From: Ottowia beijingensis
Lineage (GTDB): Bacteria > Pseudomonadota > Gammaproteobacteria > Burkholderiales > Burkholderiaceae_C
DNA length: 64,000 nt
Assembly (NCBI RefSeq): GCF_013423955.1
Contig: NZ_JACCKX010000002.1
Location: 26,159-90,158, forward strand
Direction: 5' to 3'
The notes beneath the pieces are model-generated. The model saw nothing but the letters and a program-made list of their open reading frames with translations. It did no database searches and was not told the DNA's origin. The position numbers and the translations under genes are program-made. Shown here piece by piece: positions 20,414 through 30,216 of the stretch (the stretch's first letter is position 1; every line of letters starts with the position of its first letter).

Positions 20414-21299
20414 AACCACCCCGCGCCGCCTGGTACAGCCCCTGCACCTTGGGCACGTTGCCCTCCAGCTCGCGGATGCGGTCTGGCCCCGAGGGGTGGG
20501 TGGACAAGAACGCGACGCCGTTGTTGCCCGTGGCCGCGCCCATCTTGCGCCACAGGCTGACGGCGGCCTGCGGGTTGTAGGCGGCGCGGGCGGCCAGCTC
20601 CAGGCCGACCAGGTCGGCCTCGGTCTCGTCGGAGCGGCTGAACTTGAGCGTGAGCAGCTGCGTGCCCAGGTTGGCCGCCACGTTGCCCAGCTCGCCCAGG
20701 CCCAGCAGCTGCGCGCCCAGCGACAGGCCAATGCTGGTGGCCTGGCTTTTGGCCACGCGCGAGCGGGCGTGCTCGCGCAGCGCGTGGGCCATTTCGTGGC
20801 CCATGATCATGGCGGCCTCGTCGCCGGTCAGCGAGCTGGTCCAGGATGCCCGTGTAGAACGCAATCTTGCCGCCCGGCATGCAAAGGCGTTGATCTGGCG
20901 GCTAGCGATCAGGTTGATCTCCCAGCGCCACTGGGCCGCGCGGCTGTTCCACTGCGCGGCGTGGGGAATGAGGCGGCGGGCAATACCGCGCAGCGCCACC
21001 AGCTGCGGGTGGTTGTCCGGCGCCAGTGCGCGTTTGGCCTTGGCCTGCGCCAGCAGCTGGTTGTATTGCTGCACGGCGGATTCTTCCAGCGTCTCGGCGG
21101 GCACCAGCATGCGCATGCCCGATGCGCTGCCCACATCCACCTGCGCCGCCGCCGGCAGCGCCGCCGCCCCAGCCGCCGCCAGCACAAAGGCGCGGCGCGC
21201 CTGCCAGATTCCGCCGGACTGATCACCGCGCGCGACGCAGCACAGGCAGCCCGGCCAGGCGGACAACGAGGACAAGGGGTTGGGGGTGCGGATGGTCAT
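20412..21299 (-). CDS. M48-family zinc metalloprotease
   Basis: Secreted or periplasmic metalloprotease of the M48 (BepA/YcaL-like) family. Start MTIRTPNPLSSLSAWPG at 21299, then an export signal ARRAFVLAAAGAAALPAAAQ. Zinc motif MIMGHEMAHALREHARSR (HExxH) and a downstream third ligand in SDETEADLVGLELAARA; it ends VPKVQGLYQAARGG. About 295 aa. A local out-of-frame patch at ~20835-20880 (the true reading is FCMPGGKIAFYTGILDQL) has two compensating indels. Likely outer-membrane protein quality control. It is convergent with the GntR gene. Confidence 0.85.
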   Translation of the reverse strand: MTIRTPNPLSSLSAWPGCLCCVARGDQSGGIWQARRAFVLAAAGAAALPAAAQVDVGSASGMRMLVPAETLEESAVQQYNQLLAQAKAKRALAPDNHPQLVALRGIARRLIPHAAQWNSRAAQWRWEINLIASRQINAFACRAARLRSTRASWTSSLTGDEAAMIMGHEMAHALREHARSRVAKSQATSIGLSLGAQLLGLGELGNVAANLGTQLLTLKFSRSDETEADLVGLELAARAAYNPQAAVSLWRKMGAATGNNGVAFLSTHPSGPDRIRELEGNVPKVQGLYQAARGG

Positions 21300-21425
21300 G
21301 GGCGCGAGTCTAGGACAGACTGGCGCACCCCGCCAATGCTGGCCGGCGGGTGTCATGGCGTCCTGCGCGCTGCGCGCTGCGCGCTGCGGTGCGGATAATC
21401 CCGCGATTGCACCCATCCCCCGCCC

Positions 21426-22109
21426 TTGCCCATGCCTGCCGAAACCGCCACCAACGCTCCCCTGCTGCCGCTGCCCCCTCGCCGCTCCTGGCGCCAGGCC
21501 TGGCTTGTCTATCTGGAGCCCGCCAGCCTGCGCATGCTGGCCCTGGGCTTTGCGGCGGGGCTGCCGCTGTTGCTGGTGCTGGGCACGCTGTCTTTCAGGC
21601 TGCGCGAGGCGGGCATCGACCGCACCACCATCGGCTACCTGTCGTGGGTGGGGCTGGCCTATGCGTTCAAGTGGGTCTGGTCGCCGCTGGTGGACCGCCT
21701 GCCGCTGCCATTGCTCACACGCTGGCTGGGCCGGCGGCGCGGCTGGCTGCTGCTGGCGCAGGCGCTGGTGATGACCGGCCTGGTCGGCATGGCGCTGGCC
21801 GACCCGCGCGACGCCCTGGGGCCCATAGTGTGGTGCGCGCTGCTGGTGGCCTTTGGCTCTGCCACGCAGGACATTGCGCTGGACGCCTTCCGCATCGAAT
21901 CCGCCGACGCCGACCACCAGGCCGCCCTGGCCGCCACCTACCAGACGGGCTACCGCCTGATCTGGGCCGGCGCGGGCGTGCTGTGGGTGGCCGCGCGCGC
22001 TGAAGTGGCCGGCCTGGCGGGCTACCAGGCCGGCGCCTGGACCACGGCCTACTTGGTGATGGCGGCATCCATGCTGCTGGGCGTGGTGACGGTACTGCTG
22101 TACGGATAG
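21426..22109 (+). pseudogene. AmpG-like MFS permease, 3' half removed by IS91
   Basis: The first ~225 residues of a major-facilitator permease of the AmpG (muropeptide/anhydromuropeptide) type: SWRQAWLVYLEPASLRMLAL, TTIGYLSWVGLAYAFKWVWS, PLVDRLPLPLLTRWLGRRRG, FGSATQDIALDAFRIESADA. Six hydrophobic segments are visible where a full AmpG has 12 or more over ~430 residues. The frame ends VLLYG plus a stop supplied by the IS91 copy beginning at 22102. No remaining 3' half is found on the far side of the island. Probably non-functional. Confidence 0.85.
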
Positions 22110-23847
22110 GAAATTCAACCGCATGAGGCCAAGTATGGCACGAGTTTTGGGCCTCGAAACACGTTCGGCCAAGGAAGGTTGAGCGCTCGCTTGCCGCTCA
22201 ATGGCAAGAGCTTGGGAGGCAGTATGCATTTGGGCCTGGCGCGCGCGCAGCTGCTTCCCCGCAGCGATGGATACCGCCGCTTCACTGGGTCACCAATTGA
22301 CGCGCTGGTCTACCTCGTCGGGTTGAGCTGCCAGATCCCAATCCGGCTCGCCTTGCGCACCATCATCCACCGGCGCGTCGCAGCCCTCCCACAGCGGTGG
22401 CCCGCGTGCCGGGGTGATGTGCGGGGGCAGACTCCACCCCGATGTGGTTCAGGATGTGGCGGATTTCGGCGCTGTGCGTGATGAAGGCAATGATGCGCAT
22501 TTGCCCCCGCAGTTCGGACACAGCAGTGGGAAGACCTCGTAGATGCGGGCAATCAGCACCGCCCATAGGTAGTGCGCTGGGCGTTTGGGAGGTGCTGCAG
22601 GTTCTGGTGTGGGTGTGGCCGCGTTGCCCGGCGCCGCCACCCCAGGTACGCCCACGCCCGCGCCAGATTGTGCAGTCTCGACCGTGGCTGGTTGCGCCGC
22701 AGCAGGCTGAGCCAGCGCCGTTACCGCCGCTCTCAGCGGCGAGTTTGGTGCCAGCACACCAAAGTAGCGGTGCCGGTGGGTGCGTGGCGGTGGCACCAGC
22801 GCGGCAATGCGGTCGATGAGCTCCAGCGGTGTGAGGTGCAGCTCATCTGCCTTGGCACCACGCTTGTCACTGGTGGGCTCGCTGCGCTGTTTGGCACAGC
22901 GGTACACCAGTTTGCTTCCCTCTTTGCGTAGGCGCTCCATGGAAAACGGTGGACGCGCGCAATAAGCAGCCGCTCCAGCGCAGCGCGGTCGTGGGCTTCG
23001 ATGCAGACACCGGCGTCCACCGAGAAGCCGCTGTGTTTGTAGCCCAGCATGTCTTTGGCGTCACAGTTCTCCAGCAGGCCCCGAGCAACGAAGGCGCGCA
23101 GGATGCGTTTTGCAGTGTGGTCTGCACTGGGGCCACGGTAGCCGCATCGATGCCGGTGGCCGCGTGAAAGATGACACCCGGCGATGAGATTCGAGGGTCG
23201 CATCAGCATCGCCCTCGCCCTCCACTTCCTCAAACACCCCGTCCACCACACAAACGTGGAAGTGGACGTGTTCATTGAGGCTGGAGCCGAATCGGTGAAT
23301 GAAGGCGATGGCACCGATGTGCAGGCCTGCCTTGTCCATATGGGCCGCACCGGGGCTGTGGGTCTGCAGAGTTTGTGCGATCACCCGCAGAAAGATGCGC
23401 AGCACCATGCTCAGCACCGCTCCGTCGCGCTGCATGAAGTACCGAAGCCGCTTGGGAACCGACAGCACCCACTGGCGCACCGGCAGGCGGGGAGACGTGG
23501 TCGTTCAGGTGCGCTGCTGTCTCCACCATGCGCCGGGTGGTGCACGAGGGGCAGACTCCCGGCCTTTGCAGGAGAAGGCTACAAAGTAGTCGTGCCCACA
23601 GTCGCCGCAGCGAGCGCGGGCAAAGCCATGGGCAAAGATGCCGCACTCAAGATACTTGGCAAACGCTTTGCGCACGAAGGGCTTGGGGGTGTGGTGGTCG
23701 CCCTGGCCGTCGAACTGACCCGCGCTGGCGCTCTAGCCAGGTCTCGTAGTGCTCGGCTACCGTTTGGTAGAGCAGCGTGCGTTCGGGGTGGCGTGGGTTG
23801 TAGAGCTTGGGCTTGGAAGTGGCTGACATGAATACTGTACAAATGCA
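22102..23847 (-). mobile_element. IS91-family element, copy 1
   Basis: 1,746-bp element bounded by ACGGATAGGAAATTCAACC on the left and GAATACTGTACAAATGCA on the right; both ends are defined by comparison with copies 2 and 3. It has no terminal inverted repeats, as expected for rolling-circle elements. Positions ~22400-22620 carry many substitutions against copies 2 and 3, which match each other. Confidence 0.85.
22290..23829 (-). CDS. IS91-family transposase (HUH/Y2), copy 1
   Basis: Starts MSATSKPKLYNPRHPERTLL. The N-terminal zinc domain has CGDCGHDYFVAFSCKGRG and CPSCTTRR. The HUH nuclease motif is HVHFHVCVVDG. About 510 residues. Frame breaks: a shift inside the zinc-domain region, another near 23500, a missing G near 23202, and a 4-base loss near 22964 that destroys the RYCARPPFS segment expected to carry a catalytic Tyr. 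The last break may be real, making this copy inactive. The C-terminus diverges from the other two copies. Confidence 0.8.
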
Positions 23848-23983
23848 AGGGGTATCTATTTAGCTCCAGTAGCGCCGATGACGCAGTGTCGATGCGCCTG
23901 GCCGGGTGGCCGTGTAGGCCAGCTTGGATCCCTGGCGTGATCCGCCGCCCGGCCCTGCCGTGGTCGGCGGCGGCGTGCCGGGG

Positions 23984-24337
23984 TCAGCGGTAGCGACCGT
24001 CGTACGGATAGCGGTCGTACTGGTTCGCCACGCCGTCGCCGTCGTCGTCGAAGACCGGCGCGACGGCGACCGTGGGCGGCACGACGTCGGCATAGGGCGC
24101 GGGCCCCTGCGCCAGCGGAATGTGGCGGCCGGCCGGGTCCACCTGGTAGCGCGTGCCGTTGGCGTCGGTGTACACGGTGCCCACGGGGAAGGCGGGCCGG
24201 TCGGGCGGCGTCGGGTCGTACGGGACGCCGAAGATCTGCGACAGCGTCTTTCCCACGCCATCGATCAGGTCGGCGTGCGCGAAGCCGCCGAACGCCATCG
24301 CGCTGGCGGCGACGGCAGACAAGATGAACTTCTTCAT
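23984..24337 (-). CDS. Small secreted protein with Asp-rich tail, cargo copy 1
   Basis: 117 aa, intact. Signal peptide MKKFILSAVAASAMAFGG, then FAHADLIDGVGKTL, then PYDPTPPDRPAFPVGTVYTD. The C-terminus VFDDDGDGVANQYDRYPYDG resembles a thrombospondin-3-like calcium-binding loop (DxDxDG). Conserved hypothetical; probably periplasmic. It lies downstream of the solute receptor but beyond a terminator, so it is a separate transcript. Confidence 0.7.
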   Translation of the reverse strand: MKKFILSAVAASAMAFGGFAHADLIDGVGKTLSQIFGVPYDPTPPDRPAFPVGTVYTDANGTRYQVDPAGRHIPLAQGPAPYADVVPPTVAVAPVFDDDGDGVANQYDRYPYDGRYR

Positions 24338-24500
24338 GAGCTGCTCCTGCGGATCCATTTCCGCTCTGGATCCATTGCACTGCAGCGCGCCGGGTGCGCA
24401 GCCGGTGCATGCAGCGGCGACCTGTGCGCCGCTTCCTGCGCGGCCGTAGGTGATGCCGGCTGTGCGGCGGCCTTCGGCGCCGCGGCAAGCCCGAGCGAAA

Positions 24501-24526
24501 CAAAAGGGCTCCCACGCGGGAGCCCT
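24501..24526 (-). terminator. Rho-independent terminator after the Bug receptor gene, copy 1
   Basis: Hairpin arms AGGGCTCCC and GGGAGCCCT around a 4-base loop, followed on the minus strand by TTTTGTTT. It lies 27 bp after the receptor stop codon. Confidence 0.85.
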
Positions 24527-24552
24527 CAGCCTCGATCAGCGATCGCTGCCGG

Positions 24553-25505
24553 TTACAGGCCCAGCCGCTGGATCGTCGCTGCCTTCGCCCGGCTGTCCTC
24601 GCGCAGCTTGCGCCCGAACGCTTCGGCCGGCTGGTACTCGACGACCTGGCCGGCCTTGGCGGCCCAGTCCACGTAGCCGGGCGACTTCACCGCGCGTTCG
24701 CAGGCGGCTTGCAGCTTGTCCAGCACGGCGGTCGGCGTCTTGGCCGGCGCCAGCAGGCCGCCGAAGCTCAGCTGCACCACCGGCACGCCCGACTCGGTCA
24801 GCGTGGGCACGGCCGGGAAATGCGGATGGCGCTGGTCCGAGTACACCGCCAGCAGCCGCAGCGTGCCGGCCTGCACCTGCGCGCGCACCGAACTGGCCAG
24901 CACCGCGCCGAAGCCCAGGCGGCCGCCCAGCAGGTCCTGCATCATCGGGCCGTCGCCCTTGTAGGCGACGTGGTTCAGCTGCACCTTGGCCGCGGCCTCG
25001 ATGTCGGCGGTGCCCAGATGGGGGATCGAGCCGATGCCAGAGGTGCCGTAGCTCACCGCACCCGGCTCCTTGCGTGCACCCACCAGCACGTCGGCGATCG
25101 TCTTGTACGGCGAGTTCGCCAGCACCGCGATCGCGAAGATGTTGTCGAAGACGTGGCACACGGGGAGAACGACTCCACGCCGTACTTGATCGTCTTGACG
25201 CGGTGCGGCTGGCTGGTGAGCGACACGGCGGGCGTGAACGCCAGCGCGTAGCCGTCGGCGCGCGCGCCGGCCACGAAGGCCAGGCCGATCGCGCCGGCCG
25301 CGCCGTCGCGGTTCATCACCGCCACCGGCGTGTTCAGCGCCTCGGAGAAGGCCTTGGCGAACGCGCGGGCGTTCTGGTCCAGGCCGCCGCCGGCGGCGAA
25401 GGGCACGGTCACCTCGATCGGCCCCTGCGGAAAGTCCGAAGCCGACACCGCCGATGCGCCCAGGCCCAGGACAGCGGCGGCGAGGATGCGAGTGGTCTTG
25501 TTCAT
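24553..25505 (-). CDS. Bug/TctC-family solute-binding protein, cargo copy 1
   Basis: Periplasmic tripartite-tricarboxylate-type receptor, ~317 aa. Start MNKTTRILAAAVLGLGASAV (signal peptide), then PQGPIEVTVPFAAGGGLDQN, PVAVMNRDGAAGAIGLAFVA, SYGTSGIGSIPHLGTADIEA, HVAYKGDGPMMQDLLGGRLG and FPAVPTLTESG, all classic Bug motifs. Such orphan receptors are very numerous in Burkholderiales and bind carboxylates. One frame break near 25160 (FSP/VCHVFDNIF) is present identically in copy 2, so it predates the duplication or is a systematic error. Operonic with the FAH gene (20 bp). Confidence 0.88.
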
Positions 25506-25525
25506 CTTCCGGTCTCCTCGTTGGT

Positions 25526-26372
25526 TCAGTCTTCGTCGACGATGGGGTTGCGCAGCACGCCGATGCGATCGACCTCGATCTCCACGACGTCGCCGGCCTT
25601 CATCCACACCGGGGCTGGCGCCGCGCGCCCACGCCACCGGGGGTGCCGGTGACGACCACGTCGCCGGCCTGCAGCGGGGCGATGGCCGAGACGTAGGCGA
25701 TCTGCCGGGCGATGCTGTGGATCATCATCTCGGTGGTGGCGCGCTGCATCTCCTGGCCGTTGAGGCGGGTGACGAGCGTCATGCTGGTGCCGAAGGGGAT
25801 CTCGTCGGCGGTGACCATCCAGGGGCCGAAGCCGCCGGTGCGCCAGAAGTTCTTGCCGGGCACCCACTGGTGTGGCGCTGCCAGTCGCGCACGCTGCCGT
25901 CGTTGTAGCAGGCGTAGCCGGCGATGTGGCGGGCCACGTCGGCCTCGGCGATGCGGCGGCCGCCCTTGCCGATGATCACGGCGATCTCGGCTTCGTAGTC
26001 CAGCTGGGTGGATTCGCGGGGCCGCACGATGGCCTGGCCGTGGCCCACCTGGGAGTCGGCCACGCGCAGGAAGAAGGTGGGCTGCTCGGTGACCTCGCGG
26101 TTGGTCTCCTGCACGTGCTCGTGGTAGTTCAGGCCGCAGCACCAGATCTTGCCGGGCTCGGGGATGACGGGCAGCAGGGTGACCGACTCCAGGGCGAAGT
26201 CGGGCTTGCGCTGCGCCACCGCGGCGCGCGCTTCGGCCAGCGCATCGCCGGCCAGCAGCGCCCGCAGGTCCGCGTACTTGCCGTCCAGGGCGGCGCCCAG
26301 GTCGACGACGCCGCCTTCGACGACGGCCCCGAATCCGGGGCGATCGCCCCGCGTGAAACTGATCAATTTCAT
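25526..26372 (-). CDS. FAH-family hydrolase/isomerase, cargo copy 1 (frameshifted)
   Basis: Fumarylacetoacetate-hydrolase fold enzyme. MKLISFTRGDRPGFGAVVEG, IWCCGLNYHEHVQETNREVT, and metal-binding TQLDYEAEIAVIIGKGGR. Compared with the intact copy 2, this one has lost about five bases near 25873 (RHTSQWVPGKNFWRTGG) and has extra C/G bases near 25627-25645. It is disrupted as written; error or real decay cannot be decided here. See copy 2 for function. Confidence 0.85.
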
Positions 26373-26414
26373 GGAGTGCTTCCTTGGTGACTACGGGTTG
26401 GGACGCCTTGCGCG

Positions 26415-26984
26415 TCAGGGCGTCGGCGCGCGCAGGGGCGCCGCGGCCCAGCGTGCGAGCTCCTTGAGCATCGCGGCGGCGGACTCGCCGTGCAGCGCCG
26501 CCGGCTGGAACTTGCCTTCGGCGTCCACGAGCGTGCCGACGTTCTGGACGGCCACGGCTTCCAGCAGCGGCACGATCTTCTGGGTGGTCATCAACTGCTT
26601 GGCGACCTGCACCGCGCGGATGCCGCCGGACATGCCGCCGTAGCTGACGAATGCCGCCGGCTTGTAGGCCCACTCGGCGCTCAGGTAGCTCAGCGCGTTC
26701 AGCAGCGAGGCGGGCGGGCCGAAGTTGTACTCGGGCAGCACGAAGACGTAGGCATCCGCGGCCGCCGTGAGCTTGCTCCAGCGCAGGGTGTGCGCGTGGC
26801 TGTACTTGCCCGTGCGCGGATGCTCCGGCTCGTCCAGCAGGGGCAGGGCCAGTTCCTTGAGATCGCAGGCGACGACTTCGAATTCGCCTTGCGCGCGGGC
26901 CACTTGCTCGAACCAGGCGGCCACGGCGGGGCCGACGCGCCGGGGGCGCGTGCTGCAGGTGATGACGTTCAGGATGGGTTGCAT
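26415..26984 (-). CDS. NADPH-dependent FMN reductase, cargo copy 1
   Basis: 189 aa, intact, flavodoxin-like fold. MQPILNVITCSTRPRRVGPA is the phosphate-binding loop and YVFVLPEYNFGPPASLLNAL contains the PEYN motif; FVSYGGMSGGIRAVQVAKQL follows. Reduces FMN or quinones with NAD(P)H. It is first in the minus-strand cargo operon, 42 bp before FAH. It could feed a flavin-dependent oxygenase or reduce a quinone-type intermediate (inference). Confidence 0.88.
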   Translation of the reverse strand: MQPILNVITCSTRPRRVGPAVAAWFEQVARAQGEFEVVACDLKELALPLLDEPEHPRTGKYSHAHTLRWSKLTAAADAYVFVLPEYNFGPPASLLNALSYLSAEWAYKPAAFVSYGGMSGGIRAVQVAKQLMTTQKIVPLLEAVAVQNVGTLVDAEGKFQPAALHGESAAAMLKELARWAAAPLRAPTP

Positions 26985-27066
26985 GCGGTGGGGGCGGAGC
27001 GCCCCGCTTCGGATTCAGGTCGCGGCGATCATAGCGACAAAAAGGAAAAATATATCTCTAAAGCAA

Positions 27067-27080
27067 AAATATCGATATTT
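27067..27080. promoter_or_regulatory. AT-rich perfect palindrome in the divergent cargo promoter, copy 1
   Basis: AAATATCGATATTT is a perfect 14-bp palindrome in an unusually AT-rich 50-bp patch between the divergent FMN-reductase and VOC genes. It contains the TATCGATA core seen twice in the dmpK-dmpR control region. Likely operator. Confidence 0.55.
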
Positions 27081-27151
27081 AACCGCGAAGCGCAGAATCC
27101 GCCGGCGCACCGCGCATGGCCATCGGGTGCCTGCGCCGGGGCCCTGATTCC

Positions 27152-27733
27152 ATGGAGACTCTTGTGACGCGTCCCGGCTTTTCCTTCAGCCACTTCGGCA
27201 TGTTCGTGCACGACATCGCCGCCCTCGAGGCCTTCTACACGGAGCTGCTGGCGTTCACCGTCACGGACCGCGGCCAGTTGCCGGGGCCGAATGGCCCGCG
27301 CGACCTGGTGTTCCTCAGCCGCGATCCCGACGAACACCACCAGCTCGTGCTGATCTCCGGCCGTCCGAAGGAGCTGGACTTCAACCCGATCAACCAGATC
27401 TCGCTGAAGGCCGACAGCCTGGACACGCTGTGCCGCATGTACCGCACCCTCCAGGCCCGTGGCGCAGGCGAAGTCAGGCCCATCACCCACGGCAACGCGG
27501 TGTCCATCTATGTCCCGGATCCCGAGGGCAACCGGCTCGAGCTGTACTTCGACCTGCCCTGGTATGTCTCGCAACCCATGGCCGTGCCGATCGACCTGGA
27601 CGACGAGGCCACGCTGCTGCAGCGCCTGGAGGCGCACGCGCGCGGCCTGCCCGGTTTCCGCCCGCGCGCGCAATGGCGTGCGGAGATGGCCCGGCGCATG
27701 GGATGGACCTCGCAGGAGGGCGCGGCGGGATAG
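27152..27733 (+). CDS. VOC-family dioxygenase-like protein, cargo copy 1
   Basis: 193 aa from METLVTRPGFSFSHFGMFVH; an upstream ATG at 27116 would add 12 residues. Single VOC module: SHFGMFVHDIAALEAFYTEL (first metal His), DEHHQLVLISGRP, AVSIYVPDPEGNRLELYFDL (metal Glu), WYVSQPMAVPIDL. Resembles extradiol or glyoxalase-type enzymes; substrate unknown. Divergent from the reductase gene across a 167-bp AT-rich promoter. Identical in both cargo copies. Confidence 0.8.
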   Translation: METLVTRPGFSFSHFGMFVHDIAALEAFYTELLAFTVTDRGQLPGPNGPRDLVFLSRDPDEHHQLVLISGRPKELDFNPINQISLKADSLDTLCRMYRTLQARGAGEVRPITHGNAVSIYVPDPEGNRLELYFDLPWYVSQPMAVPIDLDDEATLLQRLEAHARGLPGFRPRAQWRAEMARRMGWTSQEGAAG

Positions 27734-27766
27734 CATCCGGTTCTTCGCCATGCACAAAGCCATCCC

Positions 27767-29512
27767 ACGGATAGGAAATTCAACCGCATGAGGCCAAGTA
27801 TGGCACGAGTTTTGGGCCTCGAAACACGTTCGGCCAAGGAAGGTTGAGCGCTCGCTTGCCGCTCAATGGCAAGAGCTTGGGAGGCAGTATGCATTTGGGC
27901 CTGGCGCGCGCGCAGCTGCTTCCCGCAGCGATGGATACCGCCGCTTCACTGGGTCACCAATTGACGCGCTGGTCTACCTCGTCGGGTTGAGCTGCCAGAT
28001 CCCAATCCGGCTCGCCTTGCGCACCATCATCCACCGGCGCGTCGCAGCCCTCCCACAGCGGTGGCCCGCGTGCCGGGGTTATGTGCGGTGGCTGCGAGTC
28101 CACCCCGATGTGGTTCAGGATGTGGCGGATTTCGGCGCTGTGGGTGATGAAGGCAATGATGCGCATCTGCCCACCGCACATGGGGCACAGCAGCGGAAAT
28201 GCCTCGTAGATGCGGGCAATCAGCACCGCCCACAAGTAATGCGCCGCTCGCTTCGGGCGTGCTTCAGGTTCGGGTGTGGGTGTGGCCGCGTTGCCCGGCG
28301 CCGCCACCCCAGGTACGCCCGCGCCAGGTTGTGCAGTCTCCACCGTGGCTGGTTGCGACGCAGCAGGCTGAGCCAGCGTTACCGCCGCTCTCAGCGGCGA
28401 GTTTGGTGCCAGCACACCAAAGTAGCGGTGCCGGTGGGTGCGTGGCGGTGGCACCAGCGCGGCAATGCGGTCGATGAGCTCCAGCGGTGTGAGGTGCAGC
28501 TCATCTGCCTTGGCACCACGCTTGTCACTGGTGGGCTCGCTGCGCTGTTTGGCACAGCGGTACACCAGTTTGCTTCCCTCTTTGCGTAGGCGCTCCATGG
28601 AAAACGGTGGACGCGCGCAATAGCGCAGCAGCCGCTCCAGCGCAGCGCGGTCGTGGGCTTCGATGCAGACACCGGCGTCCACCGAGAAGCCGCTGTGTTT
28701 GTAGCCCAGCATGTCTTTGGCGTCACAGTTCTCCAGCAGGCCCCGAGCAACGAAGGCGCGCAGGATGCGTTTTGCAGTGTGGTCTGCACTGGGGCCACGG
28801 TAGCCGCATCGATGCCGGTGGCCGCGTGAAAGATGACACCCGGCGATGAGATTCGAGGGGTCGCATCAGCATCGCCCTCGCCCTCCACTTCCTCAAACAC
28901 CCCGTCCACCACACAAACGTGGAAGTGGACGTGTTCATTGAGGCTGGAGCCGAATCGGTGAATGAAGGCGATGGCACCGATGTGCAGGCCTGCCTTGTCC
29001 ATATGGGCCGCACCGGGGCTGTGGGTCTGCAGAGTTTGTGCGATCACCCGCAGAAAGATGCGCAGCACCATGCTCAGCACCGCTCCGTCGCGCTGCATGA
29101 AGTACCGAAGCCGCTTGGGAACCGACAGCACCCACTGGCGCACCGGCAGGCGGGGAGACGTGGTCGTTCAGGTGCGCTGCTGTCTCCACCATGCGCCGGG
29201 TGGTGCACGAGGGGCAGACTCCCGGCCTTTGCAGGAGAAGGCTACAAAGTAGTCGTGCCCACAGTCGCCGCAGCGAGCGCGGGCAAAGCCATGGGCAAAG
29301 ATGCCGCACTCAAGATACTTGGCAAACGCTTTGCGCACGAAGGGCTTGGGGGTGTGGTGGTCGCCCTGGCCGTCGAACTGACCCGCGCTGGCCAACTCTA
29401 GCCAGGTCTCGTAGTGCTCGGCTACCGTTTGGTAGAGCAGCGTGCGTTCGGGGTGGCGTGGGTTGTAGAGCTTGGGCTTGGAAGTGGCTGACATGAATAC
29501 TGTACAAATGCA
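27767..29512 (-). mobile_element. IS91-family element, copy 2
   Basis: Same ends and length as copy 1. Its left (transposase C-terminal) part matches copy 3, while its right flank matches copy 1, the signature of a recombinant element. Confidence 0.85.
27954..29494 (-). CDS. IS91-family transposase (HUH/Y2), copy 2
   Basis: About 513 residues. Zinc domain CGDCGHDYFVAFSCKGR, HUH motif HVHFHVCVVDGVF, and ERLLRYCARPPFSMERLRKE with the presumed catalytic Tyr, followed by a Pro/Ala-rich linker and a C-terminal zinc-like MCGGQMRIIAFITHSAEIRH. Frame breaks near 29215 (C-run), 29165 and 28770 (T-run). The run at 28770 has one T more in copy 3, which supports a sequence error. Confidence 0.85.
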
Positions 29513-29646
29513 AGGGGTATCTATTTAGCTCCAGTAGCGCCGATGACGCAGTGTCGATGCGCCTGGCCGGGTGGCCGTGTAGGCCAGCGGATCCCTGGCG
29601 TGATCCGCCGCCCGGCCCTGCCGTGGTCGGCGGCGGCGTGCCGGGG

Positions 29647-30002
29647 TCAGCGGTAGCGACCGTCGTACGGATAGCGGTCGTACTGGTTCGCCACGCCGTC
29701 GCCGTCGTCGTCGAAGACCGGCGCGACGGCGACCGTGGGCGGCACGACGACGTCGGCATAGGGCGCGGCCCCTGCGCCAGCGGAATGTGGCGGCCGGCCG
29801 GGTCCACCTGGTAGCGCGTGCCGTTGGCGTCGGTGTACACGGTGCCCACGGGGAAGGCGGGCCGGTCGGGCGGCGTCGGGTCGTACGGGACGCCGAAGAT
29901 CTGCGACAGCGTCTTTCCCACGCCATCGATCAGGTCGGCGTGCGCGAAGCCGCCGAACGCCATCGCGCTGGCGGCGACGGCAGACAAGATGAACTTCTTC
30001 AT
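29647..30002 (-). CDS. Small secreted protein with Asp-rich tail, cargo copy 2
   Basis: Same protein as at 23984-24337 (MKKFILSAVAASAMAFGG, end DDDGDGVANQYDRYPYDGRY). One G is missing and a 3-base GAC repeat is gained near 29750-29770, so the frame breaks after HIPLAQGP. Otherwise as copy 1. Confidence 0.65.
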
Positions 30003-30165
30003 GAGCTGCTCCTGCGGATCCATTTCCGCTCTGGATCCATTGCACTGCAGCGCGCCGGGTGCGCAGCCGGTGCATGCAGCGGCGACCTGTGCGCCGCTTC
30101 CTGCGCGGCCGTAGGTGATGCCGGCTGTGCGGCGGCCTTCGGCGCCGCGGCAAGCCCGAGCGAAA

Positions 30166-30190
30166 CAAAGGGCTCCCACGCGGGAGCCCT
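30166..30190 (-). terminator. Rho-independent terminator after the Bug receptor gene, copy 2
   Basis: Same hairpin as in copy 1 (AGGGCTCCC / GGGAGCCCT), followed by TTTGTTT on the minus strand. Confidence 0.85.
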
Positions 30191-30216
30191 CAGCCTCGAT
30201 CAGCGATCGCTGCCGG

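Larger units (their letters stand above)
22102..27766. repeat. Tandem unit 1: IS91 copy 1 plus cargo copy 1
   Basis: 5,665-bp unit repeated directly at 27767-33430 (5,664 bp). The cargo halves (23848-27766 and 29513-33430) align end to end and differ only by scattered small indels. A third IS91 copy without cargo follows at 33431. Confidence 0.9.

Noticed and set aside
20412..22229. A 605-codon minus-strand frame running from the M48 gene through the AmpG region
   Set aside because: Only the last ~295 codons resemble a protein (M48 peptidase with its own signal peptide); the upstream part is antisense to the AmpG-like gene and IS91.
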